This document shows, piece by piece, positions 6,967-7,869 of a stretch of DNA of 7,869 nucleotides. Made by a program: the position numbers and the translations under genes. Within the stretch, counting starts at the first letter, position 1. Every line of letters starts with the position of its first letter. The notes beneath the pieces are model-generated. The model was not told the origin of the DNA and did no database searches. It saw only the letters and a program-made list of their open reading frames with translations. Origin of the DNA: Saprospiraceae bacterium. GTDB lineage: Bacteria; Bacteroidota; Bacteroidia; Chitinophagales; Saprospiraceae. The DNA lies in assembly GCA_004297645.1 (NCBI GenBank), contig SCUG01000322.1, positions 1 through 7,869 on the forward strand, read 5' to 3'.

Positions 6967-6985
6967 GCCGGGTGTTATTCCCGGC
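6967..6985. repeat. GC-rich 6-bp hairpin
   Basis: GCCGGG, the seven-base loop TGTTATT, then CCCGGC: a perfect six-pair stem. Neither strand has a T-run following it, so it is not an intrinsic terminator. It lies upstream of dnaB, outside the predicted transcript; its role is unknown. Confidence 0.5.
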
Positions 6986-7101
6986 CGGTGGCCAAGCCCC
7001 TATTTTTATCATGCTCCAATGTTCTGCCTTAGTGAATCTTACGGAGTATAATTGCATTCTCCCAAATATTCAGGCCGCTGCTCTTCGTGGTTAAAACGAT
7101 G

Positions 7102-7127
7102 TTGAAAAAATTATTGACTTTTTTCAA
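7102..7127. repeat. AT-rich perfect 9-bp inverted repeat
   Basis: TTGAAAAAA, an eight-base spacer, then TTTTTTCAA. The symmetry is perfect over nine bases. Its place between two divergent genes fits an operator or a bent-DNA site; the stem is too AT-rich for a good terminator of a + strand transcript, and no gene on that strand ends nearby. Confidence 0.5.
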
Positions 7128-7232
7128 TTGCCCTGATTCTGGTTGTGGGCACGATGTTTTTTAATGTAATTTGCCGCCTGTTTTAAAAAGGGAAAATTCC
7201 TGATTTTCAAAACAATTCATTCCACCGGAAGC

Positions 7233-7338
7233 TAAGGAATTTGCGCAAAATAACTTGGTAAGTTTTGCGGAAGCCAATTCACCGGGTGACTCGAAGTCAC
7301 CCGGTGAATTCGCCAGGTTGTTTTGCGCACGTTCCTAA
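7233..7338 (-). repeat. 106-base palindromic MITE-like element, copy 2
   Basis: Second copy of the element at 1482-1587, with its core in the opposite orientation. The outer 26-base arms begin TAAGGAATTTGCGCAAAA and end TTTTGCGCACGTTCCTAA and match at 21 positions, with two of the differences able to form G-U pairs in RNA. The inner hairpin is perfect here: 16-base arms AATTCACCGGGTGACT and AGTCACCCGGTGAATT around a three-base CGA loop. Bases 7287-7330 are the exact reverse complement of 1490-1533. TAA flanks both sides on the plus strand (7233-7235 and 7336-7338), as in copy 1, so the core would be 7236-7335. It ends 29 bases before the SPOR start codon and is likely to lie in that gene's leader or its promoter. 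Confidence 0.85.
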
Positions 7339-7367
7339 AACCCAATCAAGCTCTAAAGTTCTTTTGC

Positions 7368-7766
7368 ATGAAAAAGTTTTTCCTCCTTTTGAGTTGTTTC
7401 ATCTTCTGCTGCGCATTGGCGCAAGCCCAAGGTAAGGTCACCGAAACTGTGGACCCTAAAGTGACCCAACTGATGAAGACTTTTGTGGACAACAACAAGG
7501 CTACCACCACCATCAAAGGCTGGCGTATTCAAATACTCGCCTCCACCGACCGGCAGCGTGTGGAAAATGCGCTTTACCAATTCAAGGCACTTTACCCCAA
7601 CGTGCCCGCCGACTGGGTGCATGCCAAACCCTATTACAAAATCAGAGCGGGTGCTTTCACTTCCAAAAGGGATGCTTTCCGGATATTGTACCTCCTCAAA
7701 CAGGACTACCCTGCCGCCTATCCGGTACAAGACAACGACATCAAACCACAAGAACTTCTCCGATAA
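7368..7766 (+). CDS. Secreted SPOR-domain protein
   Basis: A 132-residue protein with an N-terminal signal peptide: KK at 2-3, a hydrophobic core FFLLLSCFIFCCAL, and an ALAQA-Q signal peptidase I site after residue 20. LLSC at 7-10 resembles a lipobox, but the hydrophobic stretch before C10 is too short to be convincing. After a linker, residues about 50-120 match a SPOR domain (GWRIQILASTDRQRVENAL, then YYKIRAGAFTSKRDAFRILYLL). SPOR domains bind glycan strands stripped of stem peptides, which concentrate at division sites, so a periplasmic role at the septum or in wall remodelling is plausible but inferred. The ATG at 7368 is chosen because the signal peptide begins there; in-frame codons further upstream fall inside the repeat element. 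A single small domain of this kind is common in Bacteroidota. The gap to the next gene is 60 bases. Confidence 0.87.
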   Translation: MKKFFLLLSCFIFCCALAQAQGKVTETVDPKVTQLMKTFVDNNKATTTIKGWRIQILASTDRQRVENALYQFKALYPNVPADWVHAKPYYKIRAGAFTSKRDAFRILYLLKQDYPAAYPVQDNDIKPQELLR

Positions 7767-7826
7767 ATTGTCAACTGACTATTATAGCTTGCAACCATTT
7801 AGCCATTTAGCCTTCAACAATTTTTC

Positions 7827-7869
7827 ATGCCATTACTTGAACAAACCATCAACCAGACCTGGGAAGACC
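7827..7869 (+). CDS. Start of an unidentified gene (3' partial), possibly dapD
   Basis: An ATG at 7827 opens a frame of 14 codons that reads MPLLEQTINQTWED and runs off the window. The 60-base gap after the SPOR stop and the same strand make a real gene start likely. The pattern of a short amphipathic opening with LEQTINQTWED recalls the N-terminus of tetrahydrodipicolinate N-succinyltransferase (DapD, lysine and peptidoglycan precursor synthesis), but 14 residues cannot establish this. Just upstream, CCATTTAG is repeated in tandem (7795-7810). Confidence 0.45.
   Translation, partial: MPLLEQTINQTWED

Larger units (their letters stand above)
6842..7232. other. Intergenic region between dnaB and repeat copy 2
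   Basis: No convincing gene. A 71-codon plus-strand frame (6879-7094) has no recognisable domain and no start signal. The region holds the dnaB promoter candidate, a dyad TCCACA-AA-TGTGGA (6939-6952), a GC-rich hairpin (6967-6985), a TATAAT hexamer at 7047-7052 without a matching upstream box, an AT-rich inverted repeat (7102-7127), and TAATTTG at 7167-7173, one base short of the phylum -7 consensus, which could serve the SPOR gene. Together with the repeat and short leader that follow, 526 bases lie between the dnaB and SPOR start codons. Confidence 0.6.

Noticed and set aside
6879..7094. 71-codon plus-strand frame upstream of repeat copy 2
   Set aside because: Crosses a hairpin and a dyad, has no start signal and no recognisable domain.
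1482..7338. A composite transposon carrying rsgA to dnaB between the two elements
   Set aside because: The enclosed genes are essential or core housekeeping genes in normal form, there is no transposase, and the elements are too short to be insertion sequences.

Overview
The window looks like chromosomal housekeeping DNA from a member of the Bacteroidota, possibly a Saprospiria-like lineage (the phylum is fairly secure; the class is a guess). The reasons are octamers of the form TAnnTTTG, the -7 promoter element of this phylum, 24 to 50 bases upstream of three genes; weak or absent Shine-Dalgarno sequences; an RluB-type pseudouridine synthase with a basic N-terminal extension; and an RhlE helicase with an Arg/Gly-rich tail. 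All the main genes are intact, and there is no tRNA, rRNA, CRISPR array, transposase or phage gene.

Layout, left to right. Bases 1-1445 (+) hold the 3' part of a membrane-bound processive family 2 glycosyltransferase resembling CslA/cellulose synthase-like enzymes. Next comes a 106-base palindromic repeat (1482-1587), then rsgA (+), a 30S-assembly GTPase. Three genes follow on the minus strand: an rluB-type pseudouridine synthase (2647-3471), an rhlE-type DEAD-box RNA helicase (3630-4916) and the replicative helicase dnaB (5285-6820). rsgA and the pseudouridine synthase converge with 11 bases between them. dnaB diverges from a small secreted SPOR-domain protein (7368-7766, +), and a second copy of the 106-base repeat lies between them (7233-7338). 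The first 14 codons of another + strand gene close the window.

rsgA, rluB-like and rhlE all act on ribosomal RNA or subunit assembly, so the middle of the window is a loose ribosome-biogenesis neighbourhood. The gaps and the separate candidate promoters argue against a single operon.

The least ordinary structure is the pair of 106-base elements. They lie in opposite orientation about 5.6 kb apart, share a perfect 44-base block and each can fold almost end to end. Each copy is flanked by the same TAA trinucleotide, which suggests a non-autonomous transposable element (MITE-like) with a 3-base target duplication. A second notable point is that DnaB ends in an acidic DDEDIPF tail resembling the protein-docking tip of bacterial SSB. 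I do not see a complete novel multi-gene system here.
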